A DNA stretch of 64,000 nucleotides from positions 1 through 64,000 of the forward strand of contig CAUVBP010000002.1 in the NCBI GenBank assembly GCA_963550135.1, given 5' to 3'. The notes beneath the pieces are model-generated. The model did no database searches, was not told where the DNA came from, and saw nothing but the letters and a program-made list of their open reading frames with translations. Shown one piece after another: positions 17,067 through 25,837 of the stretch; the stretch's first letter is position 1, and every line of letters begins with the position of its first letter. A program made the translations under genes and the position numbers. The stretch comes from Saccharimonas sp963550135. GTDB lineage: Bacteria > Patescibacteriota > Saccharimonadia > Saccharimonadales > Saccharimonadaceae.

Positions 17067-18415
17067 AGTCTCATTTCTTTGAAGGCTTTTTGCGCTAAAT
17101 CATACATAGTTTGGTACACAGCAATATCAGCGCCCTGCTCGGCTGTGTGCAGATAAATTACGTTATCAACAACCTCAATTGAGACTTCGAAACCGAGCGC
17201 TGCCAATTGCTCCATGTACGTCGGGTTGAGCAGCTCAAAGCTAGCTGCTTGGTCGGTATTAGAAGCATACACCTCGTATAACTCATTGAACTTACCCCAC
17301 TCCATTTCGACTTTTTCCAAACCGTGAACACCGCCGAAACGCATCATTTTCTTGCGGCGAACAATAATTTGGCCGTAATCTTTCGGTACGTTAATTTGAG
17401 CGATAACTACTGATGAGCTATCAGTGGCACGCTGGTAAGTATACAATTGCACAAGCAATGATTCTTTATACAAGCCGACCACATGGTTATTAATATCTGA
17501 CGTACCAAACTGAGCGCCGTTAAATAGTTGCCCGCGCTTTGGTATAAACAGCCAGCCCATATCGGCGCTATAACAATAATTATTCTGGCGGGCAAATTGG
17601 TCGATTTGCGGATTATACATCGCCGGGTTAGCTGTCGCCTGATCGACGCCGTCTAGTAACCAATCTTTACCATGGCGGCGGAATCGCCAATATTCAGTGA
17701 ACATACTATTGTCGGTAAATAATGTCTGATTGGTAGCGTTATCGACCAGCGAATCTTTAGCGCTCGCCGAAAAACCAATCGTTACTGTATCTTGGCTATC
17801 ATCAGGCGAATCTAACATATCAACCACCTCGGCGTCGTTCACTACGATATCCGACATTTGGTTTGTCCGATTCATTAGCTGTAATGTATAAATCATCAAA
17901 CCAGCATGATAAGCATAATTTTCGGTGGTATAGGCTTTAATCGCTTCGCTATCTTGTTTCGCCCAATCGCTTTGGTAGCGCAGGAATACTTGCTTGGCGT
18001 GATCGATTATTTGTTGTTCGTTCCATACCGGATCGGCAGCGCTAGCTTGCATAAGTTTATCGCGCAAGAACTTACTTTGTTTGATCTTATTAAACGCCTC
18101 GTAAAGTCCGGTAACCATACCGACGAGCGCTCCTAGGGCGATAGTTACACCTACCCAACCTCTAGCAATCAACACAAAGGTTATTACTATCAAGACAAAA
18201 CCAATCACGTTTGCAGCCACAAACCGCGTACCCTCTTGGCCTATGTGTTTGCGCAGCGCCGAACCGATACAATAAGCCGGTACGAAGCCAATCATCGCTA
18301 TGCCGGCCAGCAAACCGCCTCCTCCGCCGCCGCCAGAACCACCGCCCGAGCCGCCAGATCCACCGCCGCCAGCACGAGCAAAGAGCTCGATATTTGTCAA
18401 AAATAAATGTTCCAT
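17063..18415 (-). CDS. Tim44-like domain membrane protein with Gly-rich N terminus
   Basis: 450 residues. After about 14 residues comes a run rich in Gly and Ser (about 16-34), then two or three membrane helices (about 35-110), then a region (about 130-265) resembling the Tim44-like domain: DPVWNEQQIIDHAKQVFLRYQSDWAKQD and, later, EYWRFRRHGKDWLLDGVDQA. The last 180 residues are unrecognised. Proteins of this shape often sit next to LemA, as here (45 bases apart, same strand). AAGGAGC precedes the ATG. Probably a membrane-linked scaffold or stress protein; function not known. Confidence 0.75.
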   Translation of the reverse strand: MEHLFLTNIELFARAGGGGSGGSGGGSGGGGGGGLLAGIAMIGFVPAYCIGSALRKHIGQEGTRFVAANVIGFVLIVITFVLIARGWVGVTIALGALVGMVTGLYEAFNKIKQSKFLRDKLMQASAADPVWNEQQIIDHAKQVFLRYQSDWAKQDSEAIKAYTTENYAYHAGLMIYTLQLMNRTNQMSDIVVNDAEVVDMLDSPDDSQDTVTIGFSASAKDSLVDNATNQTLFTDNSMFTEYWRFRRHGKDWLLDGVDQATANPAMYNPQIDQFARQNNYCYSADMGWLFIPKRGQLFNGAQFGTSDINNHVVGLYKESLLVQLYTYQRATDSSSVVIAQINVPKDYGQIIVRRKKMMRFGGVHGLEKVEMEWGKFNELYEVYASNTDQAASFELLNPTYMEQLAALGFEVSIEVVDNVIYLHTAEQGADIAVYQTMYDLAQKAFKEMRL

Positions 18416-18460
18416 CGAGCTCCTTACTTTTAATTTATTATTTTATAAACAATTTTAGAA

Positions 18461-19039
18461 TTAAAATTTGACTTCAACTGGCTTTTCAATTGCTGCCCGT
18501 TCGCTTTCGCTAACGTCGAAGAATTCTTTATCAGCGTTAAATCCTAGCATTCCAGCGAAAATATTAGTCGGGAAGACTTTGCGCTTGGTGTTGAACTGGG
18601 TGACGTTGGCGTTGTAGAAACGGCGCGAGGCAGCAATTTTATCTTCGGTGTCGGTAATTTGCGCCTGCAGTTCCATAAAGTTGCTAGAAGCTTTCAGCTC
18701 CGGATAATTTTCGGATACCGCGAACAAGCTCTTGAGCGCCATAGTTAATTCACCGTCGGCCTTGGCTGCTTCAGCCGGGTGTGTTGCCGACATGATAGCC
18801 GAGCGCGCCTCGGTGACTTTTTCGAAAACGCCGCTCTCGTGCGCCGCGTAACCTTTAACAGTTTCAACGAGGTTCGGGATCAAGTCGGCGCGGCGCTTCA
18901 ACTGCACCGAAATACCGCTCCACGACTCGTCAGTTTTGATATTTAGCTTGACCAAGCTATTATACATGCCGATTACCGCGCCGATCACGACAACCAGCAG
19001 GATAACCACCACCGCTACGATTATTAGTACAGCAGCCAT
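18461..19039 (-). CDS. lemA: LemA family protein
   Basis: 192 residues. One N-terminal membrane helix (about 3-27), then the long helical LemA domain with the conserved YNSLVKLNIKTDESWSGI, QLKRRADLIPNLVETVKGYA and the C-terminal RRFYNANVTQFNTKRKVFPTNI. LemA proteins are small membrane-anchored coiled proteins of unclear role. A minus-strand TATAAT (19072-19067) and the ribosome-binding site AAAGGATTGGAG lie upstream, so it can be transcribed separately from jag. Confidence 0.92.
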   Translation of the reverse strand: MAAVLIIVAVVVILLVVVIGAVIGMYNSLVKLNIKTDESWSGISVQLKRRADLIPNLVETVKGYAAHESGVFEKVTEARSAIMSATHPAEAAKADGELTMALKSLFAVSENYPELKASSNFMELQAQITDTEDKIAASRRFYNANVTQFNTKRKVFPTNIFAGMLGFNADKEFFDVSESERAAIEKPVEVKF

Positions 19040-19075
19040 ACTCCAATCCTTTCTTTTATACTTATGATTATAACG

Positions 19076-19537
19076 CTAAGAACTCGCCTGCGCAATAATA
19101 ATATAGCGCTGGCGGCCTTCGCCCTCAGAGTAAGTGCGAATATCACTGTATTCAGCCGCTATCCGGTGAACAATCCGGCGATCAGCAGCGTTAATATGAG
19201 CAACATGCGAATCGCCGGTACGGCGCACTTCTTCGATCCAACCGCGAGCCTTTTCGGCAATTTTTTCTTCGCGCTGCTTCTTATAACCGGCAATATCGAC
19301 GATTACGCGGGTAACCGCCGCATTATTATTGCGCAGCACTGTCGATACCATGTATTGCAAGCTGCGCAGCGTCTCGGCATTACGGCCAATCAAAATACTA
19401 TTGAGGTCGCTGCTAGCAATGTCAATCGATAAAATATCATCCTGATAGCTAGTCTCGACCTCTATATTTTCGCCAAAAAACGACAAAATATCCTCGACAA
19501 ATTTCTTGGCATAGGCAATTGACTGTTCTTTATCCAT
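19076..19537 (-). CDS. khpB: KH-R3H RNA-binding protein (KhpB/Jag)
   Basis: 153 residues. The KH part contains ILIGRNAETLRSLQYMVSTVL (GxxG-type loop IGRN), and the C-terminal R3H part contains NAADRRIVHRIAAEYSDIRTYSEGEGRQRYIII. The short N-terminal acidic Jag_N region is reduced to a few residues. It follows yidC by 12 bases, the usual rpmH-rnpA-yidC-jag order. It is an RNA-binding regulator linked with cell-wall growth and division in Gram-positive bacteria. AAAGGAGA precedes the start. Confidence 0.9.
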   Translation of the reverse strand: MDKEQSIAYAKKFVEDILSFFGENIEVETSYQDDILSIDIASSDLNSILIGRNAETLRSLQYMVSTVLRNNNAAVTRVIVDIAGYKKQREEKIAEKARGWIEEVRRTGDSHVAHINAADRRIVHRIAAEYSDIRTYSEGEGRQRYIIIAQASS

Positions 19538-19549
19538 ACTTCTCCTTTC

Positions 19550-20476
19550 CTATTTCGCCTTAATCCGCGTGACGTGCGCTTCTTTAGCTTTTTTCTCGCG
19601 GGTTTTGGCTTTTTTTGATTTTTTGGGAGCGCTAGCCTCTTCGGCAATTTCGTGCATTTCTTCAGCATCTTTTCGCAGCAAGAAATGCTGCTGAGCGGCC
19701 GCCACCAAGTTAGACGCCGTATAGTAAAGCGCCAATGCTCCTGGCAGCCCCACCATGATCAAGAACATCATTACCGGCATAACCTTCATCATGCCACGCG
19801 TCATAATACCGCTCATCTCGGTCGGATCGGCCTCTTTACCTTCGGCTGCTTCTTTCATCAGATCGCGGAAACGTTTTTGGTTTTTGCCAGCAGTTGGCGC
19901 GGTTTGCTTAGTGATAATATACTGAGTAATTGCCGATACGGCCGCCAAAGCCAACAAGAAAAAGTCAATACCGTGGTTGCTAAAAGTTGTCTTAGTCAAA
20001 TCAATAAACCCGAGCATTGTATGGTTGAAATTAGCTGGATTCTGGATAATCGACTGAATGACATCAATATTTTTAATTGGCTCGTAAAGGTATTGGCTAA
20101 TCACTTCGCTTTTGAGAGAGATAATGATTCTAATCACCTGGTAAAGTCCAATAAATACCGGTAACTGGATAACTAGTACTAACACCGAACGCATCGGCTT
20201 AATACCATAGCGTTTGTATAGTTCCATTTGTTGCATGGCTTCAGCCTGGCGGTCGCCTTTGGTGTTTTTCTTGATCTTAGCCAACTCCGGCTGCATTTTA
20301 CGCATCAGCTTGGTTTGGTTGAGCTGGCTTTTGATTAGCGGATACATCACAAACCGTAGAATGATCGTAAAGATGATAATCGCCAGCCCGAAATCGTGCC
20401 ACGGAATGATACTATACAACAACATTAGCGCGTTAAAAATTGGCTGAACAATCAATAATTGGAATAAATCATGCAT
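19550..20476 (-). CDS. yidC: YidC/Oxa1 membrane protein insertase
   Basis: 308 residues from ATG 20476; a nine-residue longer version would start with TTG. Five or six membrane helices with the core motif FAIIIFTIILRFVMYPLIKSQL (Arg in the hydrophilic groove), PVFIGLYQVI and the final MVGLPGALALYYTASNLVAAAQQ. Lys-rich tail (about 270-308) probably contacts ribosomes. It inserts membrane proteins alone or with Sec. GGAGAA lies upstream. Gram-positive-like length without the periplasmic domain. Confidence 0.92.
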   Translation of the reverse strand: MHDLFQLLIVQPIFNALMLLYSIIPWHDFGLAIIIFTIILRFVMYPLIKSQLNQTKLMRKMQPELAKIKKNTKGDRQAEAMQQMELYKRYGIKPMRSVLVLVIQLPVFIGLYQVIRIIISLKSEVISQYLYEPIKNIDVIQSIIQNPANFNHTMLGFIDLTKTTFSNHGIDFFLLALAAVSAITQYIITKQTAPTAGKNQKRFRDLMKEAAEGKEADPTEMSGIMTRGMMKVMPVMMFLIMVGLPGALALYYTASNLVAAAQQHFLLRKDAEEMHEIAEEASAPKKSKKAKTREKKAKEAHVTRIKAK

Positions 20477-20551
20477 AAAAGCCTCGTATTCTCCTCTCGG
20501 CAAGTACTTATCTATACCATTATATCATCTCTTTGGCTGGCAACTACCGAA

Positions 20552-20893
20552 TCAAGCGATGATTTGCGCAAAAATAGCATCAAGCGATGATTTCAGCTCG
20601 CCAGGCGCCAAACTTAACGCTTCGCCGTTGGTAACAATCACTGCGATATCGACGTTTTTAACGCGAGGTAAAACATCAACTCGCAAGCGTTCATAAACCT
20701 GGCGGCGGATACGATTGCGCCCAACTGCTGATTTATGAACTTTTTTACTAATTACTACTGCAAAGCGCGGCTGCTGGCGGCGGGGATTGGTAATATATCT
20801 GACCGTGAAATAACGCGACCTAACTGCTTGGCCGTTTTTGTATAAAAATTTCAAGCTGCCATGCCCGTGAAATCGATATTTTGACGCAATCAT
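20552..20893 (-). CDS. rnpA: RNase P protein component
   Basis: 113 residues. Contains the family signature KVHKSAVGRNRIRRQVYERLR at about residues 48-69 and RFAVVISKKVHKSA before it. It assists RNase P RNA in tRNA 5' processing. It lies between rpmH and yidC, the conserved order near dnaA. It has its own extended -10 (TGCTATAAT, TATAAT at 20911-20906) just after the hairpin that follows rpmH. Confidence 0.93.
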   Translation of the reverse strand: MIASKYRFHGHGSLKFLYKNGQAVRSRYFTVRYITNPRRQQPRFAVVISKKVHKSAVGRNRIRRQVYERLRVDVLPRVKNVDIAVIVTNGEALSLAPGELKSSLDAIFAQIIA

Positions 20894-20905
20894 ACAATAA
20901 ATTCC

Positions 20906-20914
20906 ATTATAGCA
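20906..20914 (-). promoter_or_regulatory. extended -10 of rnpA
   Basis: On the minus strand TGCTATAAT ends 12 bases before the rnpA ATG at 20893, giving a leader of about six bases. Confidence 0.5.
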
Positions 20915-20941
20915 AAATAGCGCCGAAAATTAGCGCTATTT
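20915..20941 (-). terminator. hairpin between rpmH and rnpA
   Basis: Nine-bp stem AAATAGCGC (20915-20923) with GCGCTATTT (20933-20941) and nine-base loop. On the minus strand it follows the rpmH stop by 21 bases and is followed by a short T-rich stretch, so it may reduce readthrough. Confidence 0.5.
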
Positions 20942-20962
20942 ACCTGTAGTTACCTCGACTAG

Positions 20963-21100
20963 TTAGAGTGCGATACGAGCACGACCTTTAGCCTGGCGGC
21001 GCTTGAGTACAGCCCGGCCAGCTTTGGTTGCCCGACGGGCACGGTAGCCGTGCGTCTTGACGCGGTGTCGAGTATGCGGTTGAAAAGTTCGCTTTGGCAT
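20963..21100 (-). CDS. rpmH: Ribosomal protein L34
   Basis: 45 residues: MPKRTFQPHTRHRVKTHGYR at the start, then ATKAGRAVLKRRQAKGRARI. This is the universal L34 sequence pattern. It begins the minus-strand set rpmH-rnpA-yidC-jag, divergent from dnaA. Strong promoter upstream (TTGATT-17-TATAAT). Confidence 0.95.
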   Translation of the reverse strand: MPKRTFQPHTRHRVKTHGYRARRATKAGRAVLKRRQAKGRARIAL

Positions 21101-21110
21101 AATGACAGTT

Positions 21111-21139
21111 ATTATAGCAATTTCACGCTCAATAATCAA
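21111..21139 (-). promoter_or_regulatory. promoter of rpmH
   Basis: Minus strand: TTGATT (21139-21134), 17-base spacer, extended TGCTATAAT with TATAAT at 21116-21111, ten bases before the ATG at 21100. Confidence 0.7.
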
Positions 21140-21183
21140 TATTTGATTGCTAATCTGTCGAGATTATACTATCGCTATATAAA

Positions 21184-21311
21184 TTATCCACATTTTTGGC
21201 TAGTTTGTCCACAAATTTAACAGAGGTGGCGCTAAATTGTGGAAAAACTCACCCCTGTTTAGTCGCCTACACAACTATTAATGAACGTAACGTTCTTATA
21301 GTTGTGGAAAA
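21184..21311. other. oriC-like region with DnaA boxes upstream of dnaA
   Basis: DnaA-box-like sites: TTATCCACA (21184-21192, perfect), TTGTCCACA (21205-21213), TTTTCCACA on the minus strand (21238-21246 and 21303-21311). The stretch 21101-21371 has no gene. Together with the dnaA-dnaN spacer it is the best origin candidate in the window. Confidence 0.7.
21270..21306. repeat. interrupted palindrome in the dnaA upstream region
   Basis: Outer arms CACAACTAT (21270-21278) and ATAGTTGTG (21298-21306) enclose inner arms GAACGT (21283-21288) and ACGTTC (21290-21295). The right outer arm runs into a DnaA-box-like TTGTGGAAAA. No T-run follows, so it is not a standard terminator. Confidence 0.65.
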
Positions 21312-21371
21312 CTCGTGAATCAGCTATCATAGAGGTAAGTTATTAACAGCTTGTGAGGGTATAAGTTTTAG

Positions 21372-22730
21372 ATGAATAATTCATTATGGCAAAGTGTCCT
21401 GGGGGAAATCGAGCTTTCGGTATCGCATGCGAACTTCAAAACCTGGTTTCGCGATACTGAGCTACTATCTTACGATAATGGCACGGCGACTATCGGCGTT
21501 GTTAATGTCTTTGCTAAATCACAGCTTGAAAAGCGTTTTGATACGCAAATCCGCGAAATCCTCAAGAAAAATAACCCTAATATCAAAGATGTTAATTACA
21601 AAGTCAAAAATACCAAGAAAAAAATTACCAGTCGTGAAACTACTGCTTCGCTGCGTGATCGCGCTAACGAGTTAATTAGCCGCGCGCCAGTTAACGCCAA
21701 AACGCCCACCGCCAATACCACCCTTAACCCGCGCTACACTTTTGATAATTTCGTGGTTGGTTCGTGCAACGACCTCGCCTACACTGCTTGCCAGGCAGCA
21801 GCCGCTAATCCTGGCGCCAAGTATAATCCGCTTTTCATCTATGGCGGCGTCGGTTTAGGCAAGACTCACTTGATTCAAGCTGTCGGCAACGCCATCATCA
21901 AGCGCGATCCCAAAATGAAAGTTGCCTATGTTAGCTCTGAAACTTTCATGAAAGAATTTCTCGATAGTATTCGTTTCAAAATCGCTGGCTTCAGCGATAA
22001 ATATCGCAACGTTGACGTCTTGATCGTCGATGATATGCAGTTCATCGCCGGCAAAGAAAAAACTCAAGAAGAATTCTTTCATACTTTTAATGCCCTACAT
22101 CAAGCTAATAAGCAAATTATCATCAGCAGCGATAAGCCGCCGCGCAGTATTCCAACCTTAACCGAGAGGCTGCGCAGCCGCTTTGAATGGGGTATGGCGG
22201 TTGATATTCAAATGCCTGATTTCGAAACTCGCTGCGTCATCATCGAGACCAAAGCTAGCATGTCCGGCGTGACTTTGGAGCGCGAGACAGTCGAATATTT
22301 AGCGCAAAATATCAAAACTAATGTCCGCGAGCTAGAGGGCGCACTTAATCAGTTGCTGGCTTATTCGGAAATGCGCGGCACCACGCCAGATGCCGCCACC
22401 GCCGAAGGACTGCTCGGCAACGTTCGATCAACCAGGCCGCAACATCTAACCGCCAAGCAAATCATCGACAAAACCGCCCGCCACTTCCAAATCGATAGCA
22501 AAGAAATGTGCAGCAGTAAGCGCGACAAATACATTGCTACGCCGCGGCAAATTGCTATGTATTTACTGCGTAGCGAACTGCACATGAGTTTTCCGCGCAT
22601 CGCTCAAGAGCTCGGCCGCAAAGATCACACCACGGCTATTCATTCGGTCAACAAAATTGAAAAGGCTATCAAGCTTGACCTCACTATCCGCGAACAAGTC
22701 GCCGAAATCCGGGAGAAACTTTATGCTTAA
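21372..22730 (+). CDS. dnaA: Chromosomal replication initiator DnaA
   Basis: 452 residues. Domain I (1-~80), short linker, AAA+ domain from ~115 with Walker A GGVGLGKT at about 158-165, Walker B VLIVDDMQFI, the arginine-finger region TERLRSRFEWGM, and domain IV with the DNA-binding signature PRQIAMYLLRSELHMSFPRIAQELGRKDHTTAIHSVNKIE region split by its helices. Binds DnaA boxes found on both flanks and opens the origin. GAGGGT lies 11 bases before the ATG and a possible -10 TATCAT at 21325-21330. Confidence 0.97.
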   Translation: MNNSLWQSVLGEIELSVSHANFKTWFRDTELLSYDNGTATIGVVNVFAKSQLEKRFDTQIREILKKNNPNIKDVNYKVKNTKKKITSRETTASLRDRANELISRAPVNAKTPTANTTLNPRYTFDNFVVGSCNDLAYTACQAAAANPGAKYNPLFIYGGVGLGKTHLIQAVGNAIIKRDPKMKVAYVSSETFMKEFLDSIRFKIAGFSDKYRNVDVLIVDDMQFIAGKEKTQEEFFHTFNALHQANKQIIISSDKPPRSIPTLTERLRSRFEWGMAVDIQMPDFETRCVIIETKASMSGVTLERETVEYLAQNIKTNVRELEGALNQLLAYSEMRGTTPDAATAEGLLGNVRSTRPQHLTAKQIIDKTARHFQIDSKEMCSSKRDKYIATPRQIAMYLLRSELHMSFPRIAQELGRKDHTTAIHSVNKIEKAIKLDLTIREQVAEIREKLYA

Positions 22731-22734
22731 ATAC

Positions 22735-22947
22735 TGTGGAAATTTTGTGTACAGCCGGTTCAAAGCTTTGGGTAAAAATTGTGTTCGTTTATCCACTGTT
22801 TGGCGAGAAGCCTGGTTGTCATTGTCATCAAAGTGGACAAACTGCCTAGTTTTACTATGTGAAACTCACTCTTTTTCCGCTAGATTTTCTCAGGCTAAAA
22901 TTCGTCAATTACCTCTGTTAATCAGCTACTTTTCCCCATTGTCCACA
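22735..22947. other. dnaA-dnaN spacer with DnaA boxes (oriC candidate)
   Basis: This 267-base gap holds TTATCCACT (22789-22797), TTGTCCACA (22939-22947), a minus-strand TTGTCCACT (22832-22840) and a weaker minus-strand ATTTCCACA near 22736. In many Gram-positive-type origins the unwinding region lies in this spacer. No coding region is credible here. Confidence 0.65.
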
Positions 22948-22997
22948 GCACCTACTATATACATCACTAATTATAAAAAGAAAGATAGGTAATAATT

Positions 22998-24098
22998 ATG
23001 GAATTATCGGTCACACAAGAAAACTTTGCGCGAGCACTGGCAATCGTTGGCCGGATCGCTAGCAGCCGCGCCGGGCTACCAATACTTGGCAATGTGTTGC
23101 TGCGAACTGAAGCTAACCGGTTATTGGTCGCTGCGACTAACTTAGAGATAGCAGCAACTTGCTATGTTGGCGCTAAAATTACTAAACCGGGCGAATTAAC
23201 CTTGCCAGCCAAACTAATTAGCGAGTTTATAGCTAGTCTGCCGCGCGGTACGGTTGATATAGTTAGCAAGGGTACGTCGATGACGATTTCGTCGGGTAAT
23301 TATTCATCAATTATGTCGGGCGTTGACGCTGGCGAATTTCCAGAATTACCGTCGATTGATGAAAATCAAGCTGTCACCTACACTATTGTAGTAGCTGATT
23401 TCAAGCAAGCTGTCAGCCAGACGATTATTACTACAAGCAATGATACCTCACGTCCAGTACTAACCGGCGTTTATTGGCACACTGACGGCGGTAAATTGTA
23501 TCTAGCGGGCACTGACGGCTATCGCTTAGCGCAGCGCCGCCTATTCGATACTACTAGCGAGATTGCGGCAATCGTACCGACGTCGAGCCTGCAAGAGGTG
23601 CTGCGAACAATTTCGGATGGCACCGACCAAGTCGAGGTACTGTTTGACGACGAGCAAGTCCGCTTCCGGGTCGATGACTCCGAGATTACCAGCCGTTTAA
23701 TCGAAGGCAGCTATCCGAAATATCAGCAGTTGATACCAGCGACCTCCGAAACCCAAGCGCGAGTCAAGATGGATGATTTTTCGCGAATTGTGAAGATCGC
23801 TGGATTGTTTGCGCGCAATTCTGGCGGCAGCGTGACAGTGACGGTTGACGGCGAAAAGAATAATATTAGTATTCACTCAATTGCTAGCGAACTTGGCGAG
23901 AATACTAGCTCGGCTGATGCTGAGGTCACTGGCGGCGGTGTTCTCACGTTAAATTCACGCTATATTACCGACGCGCTTGGGGTTATTGATGGCGATAGCG
24001 TCGATTTCCGGTTTAGCGGTAAACTGTCGCCATGCGTTTTGTCGCCAGCGGTCGAAGATTCGGATTATATCCATATAATTATGCCTCTGAAGAGTTAA
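22998..24098 (+). CDS. dnaN: DNA polymerase III sliding clamp (beta)
   Basis: 366 residues, the normal length for three clamp domains. N-terminal MELSVTQENFARALAIVGRIAS, central SRPVLTGVYWHTDGGKLYLAGTDGYRLAQRR pattern and C-terminal YIHIIMPLKS are typical. It tethers polymerase III to DNA. It follows dnaA and precedes recF by one base, the classical order. Confidence 0.96.
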   Translation: MELSVTQENFARALAIVGRIASSRAGLPILGNVLLRTEANRLLVAATNLEIAATCYVGAKITKPGELTLPAKLISEFIASLPRGTVDIVSKGTSMTISSGNYSSIMSGVDAGEFPELPSIDENQAVTYTIVVADFKQAVSQTIITTSNDTSRPVLTGVYWHTDGGKLYLAGTDGYRLAQRRLFDTTSEIAAIVPTSSLQEVLRTISDGTDQVEVLFDDEQVRFRVDDSEITSRLIEGSYPKYQQLIPATSETQARVKMDDFSRIVKIAGLFARNSGGSVTVTVDGEKNNISIHSIASELGENTSSADAEVTGGGVLTLNSRYITDALGVIDGDSVDFRFSGKLSPCVLSPAVEDSDYIHIIMPLKS

Positions 24099-24099
24099 T

Positions 24100-25095
24100 A
24101 TGAAGATTTTGCGATTGGCGGTGCAGAATGTTCGCGTTCATTCGCTGAAAATGCTTGATTTGGAGCCAGGGACAACGCTAATATCTGGCCCGAACGGTTG
24201 CGGCAAGACATCGCTTATCGAGGCCTTATATATCGCTTTGCGCGGCAAGTCCTTCCGCGGCAGCGACGAATCGATTTGTTCGTACGGCGCTCAAATGTAT
24301 CAGATAGACGTAGCTACCGATGAACTGCAATATCGAGTGGCTTATCAAAACCAAGACGGCACCAAGCGCAAACAGTTCGTGGTTGCTGGCAAAAAACACG
24401 GCCGCTTACCTTATGCTCTCAAATATCCGATTGTGTTGTTTGAGCCGGATACGCTGCGGATTGTTAATGGCTCGCCGCAGCGCCGACGCGATTTTTTGGA
24501 CGGGTTGATCCAGCAATATGACCAGTCATATTCACATGAGCTGAGTCGATATAATCGCGCTCTGTTGCAGCGTAATAAGCTTCTCAAGGATCCGCTAATT
24601 AACGACGACGAATTATTCTCTTGGAATCTGATACTGAGCGATTATGGCGCTAAAATTATTAGTAAGCGCCAAGCGGTTTTGAACGATTTTAATAGTAAAA
24701 TAACTGCAATCTATCAGAGTATTGCTGGCACGAGCGATATGGTTAGTTTGCAATACTCCCACGAAAGTCGCGTGTCGGCGCAAAAACTGCTCAAGGAGTA
24801 TGAAGAAAAAATCACTTATGATAAGGCGGTTGGCGCGACCAGTACTGGGCCGCATCGGCACGACATAGCAATTGGATTTGGCGATAAATCTGCTGCCAAA
24901 GTTGCCTCTCGCGGCGAGGTGCGGACGATTGTTTTGGCGCTGAAATTTCTCGAGGCAGCTTATATTGAGCAGCAAACTGGTAAAAGGCCGTTAATTTTGC
25001 TAGATGACGTCTTTGGCGAGCTTGATCGACACCGCCAAAAGCGGCTGATGAGCGAATTCGTTGATAACCAGATCGTGATGACGAGTGCTGGCTAG
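24100..25095 (+). CDS. recF: DNA repair/replication protein RecF
   Basis: 331 residues, slightly shorter than the usual 360. Walker A GPNGCGKTS near residue 32, the RecF motif GSPQRRRDFLDGLI, the loop STGPHRHDIAIGFGDK, signature ASRGEVRTIVLALKFLEA and Walker B RPLILLDDVFGELD. An SMC-like ATPase that loads RecA at gaps. TAA-T-ATG spacing to dnaN suggests coupled translation. It converges on the secretion-locus tail gene with only 13 bases between. Confidence 0.92.
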   Translation: MKILRLAVQNVRVHSLKMLDLEPGTTLISGPNGCGKTSLIEALYIALRGKSFRGSDESICSYGAQMYQIDVATDELQYRVAYQNQDGTKRKQFVVAGKKHGRLPYALKYPIVLFEPDTLRIVNGSPQRRRDFLDGLIQQYDQSYSHELSRYNRALLQRNKLLKDPLINDDELFSWNLILSDYGAKIISKRQAVLNDFNSKITAIYQSIAGTSDMVSLQYSHESRVSAQKLLKEYEEKITYDKAVGATSTGPHRHDIAIGFGDKSAAKVASRGEVRTIVLALKFLEAAYIEQQTGKRPLILLDDVFGELDRHRQKRLMSEFVDNQIVMTSAG

Positions 25096-25108
25096 CTGGT
25101 CTACATGT

Positions 25109-25834
25109 CTAAACGTCGGGCGTACCCTTTTTTTTGTTCAGATTATAATTCGGCATGAGCGGCCGCTGTGTAGTGATATCGATAGTGTTAGCTTTATTGA
25201 GGGTACTTTGCGGCGCTGAGCAGTCGTATTTGCTGATCGAGATCATCGGCTTGCATTTAACTACCCATTTTGAATCTTTCTTCTCGAGAACGACTTTCAG
25301 AGTGTCTCGGTTTAAGTCGGTGCTAGCGCCGTTAAACACCAGGGCGGCAATCGCCCAATCACCCTTCTCTAGTACAGCTTCGTTTTTGATAGTATAAAAG
25401 GTGCTTATTTTGCTATTGCTGCCTAGGATAGCGCTATCTATAGCTTTTTTGTTCTCGTTCGTCAGTTTTTGCAAGTACGAATTAGTATATTTGTAGTCGA
25501 GAGAAACACTTTTTTTGTCCGAGCCCAATAATATTCCTCGTTGTAAAATTGACACGATATTATCTTTACTCTTAGCTACTAAAAAGTAAGTACCTTTCGG
25601 CAAGAAATACTCTTTGCCGGACTGAATGGATTTTTCGATGACTGTTTTGGTAGGAGCGATGGTATTTTCGGTCTTGGTGTCAGTGCCTTTATATAATATA
25701 ACGCTAGAATATTTCGATGAATCGAATGAGATTGTCAAATACTGGCGAGAAGTAATTACTGCCAATATAATCATCAAAACAGTAAATGCAGAAAAAGCGG
25801 CGGCAATTATAATGATTTTCTTCTTCGGCGTCAT
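25109..25834 (-). CDS. Membrane-anchored protein, PEGA-like
   Basis: 241 residues, not a named family. One N-terminal membrane helix (about 6-27), then an extracytoplasmic beta-rich section with GKEYFLPKGTYFLVAKSKDN that echoes PEGA-type repeats, then a mixed domain with a C-terminal disulfide candidate (CKPM...YDCSAP). It is the last gene of the minus-strand secretion locus, three bases after its similar neighbour, with AGGAGAA before the ATG. Possibly an envelope component; function unknown. Confidence 0.65.
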   Translation of the reverse strand: MTPKKKIIIIAAAFSAFTVLMIILAVITSRQYLTISFDSSKYSSVILYKGTDTKTENTIAPTKTVIEKSIQSGKEYFLPKGTYFLVAKSKDNIVSILQRGILLGSDKKSVSLDYKYTNSYLQKLTNENKKAIDSAILGSNSKISTFYTIKNEAVLEKGDWAIAALVFNGASTDLNRDTLKVVLEKKDSKWVVKCKPMISISKYDCSAPQSTLNKANTIDITTQRPLMPNYNLNKKKGTPDV

Positions 25835-25837
25835 AAG

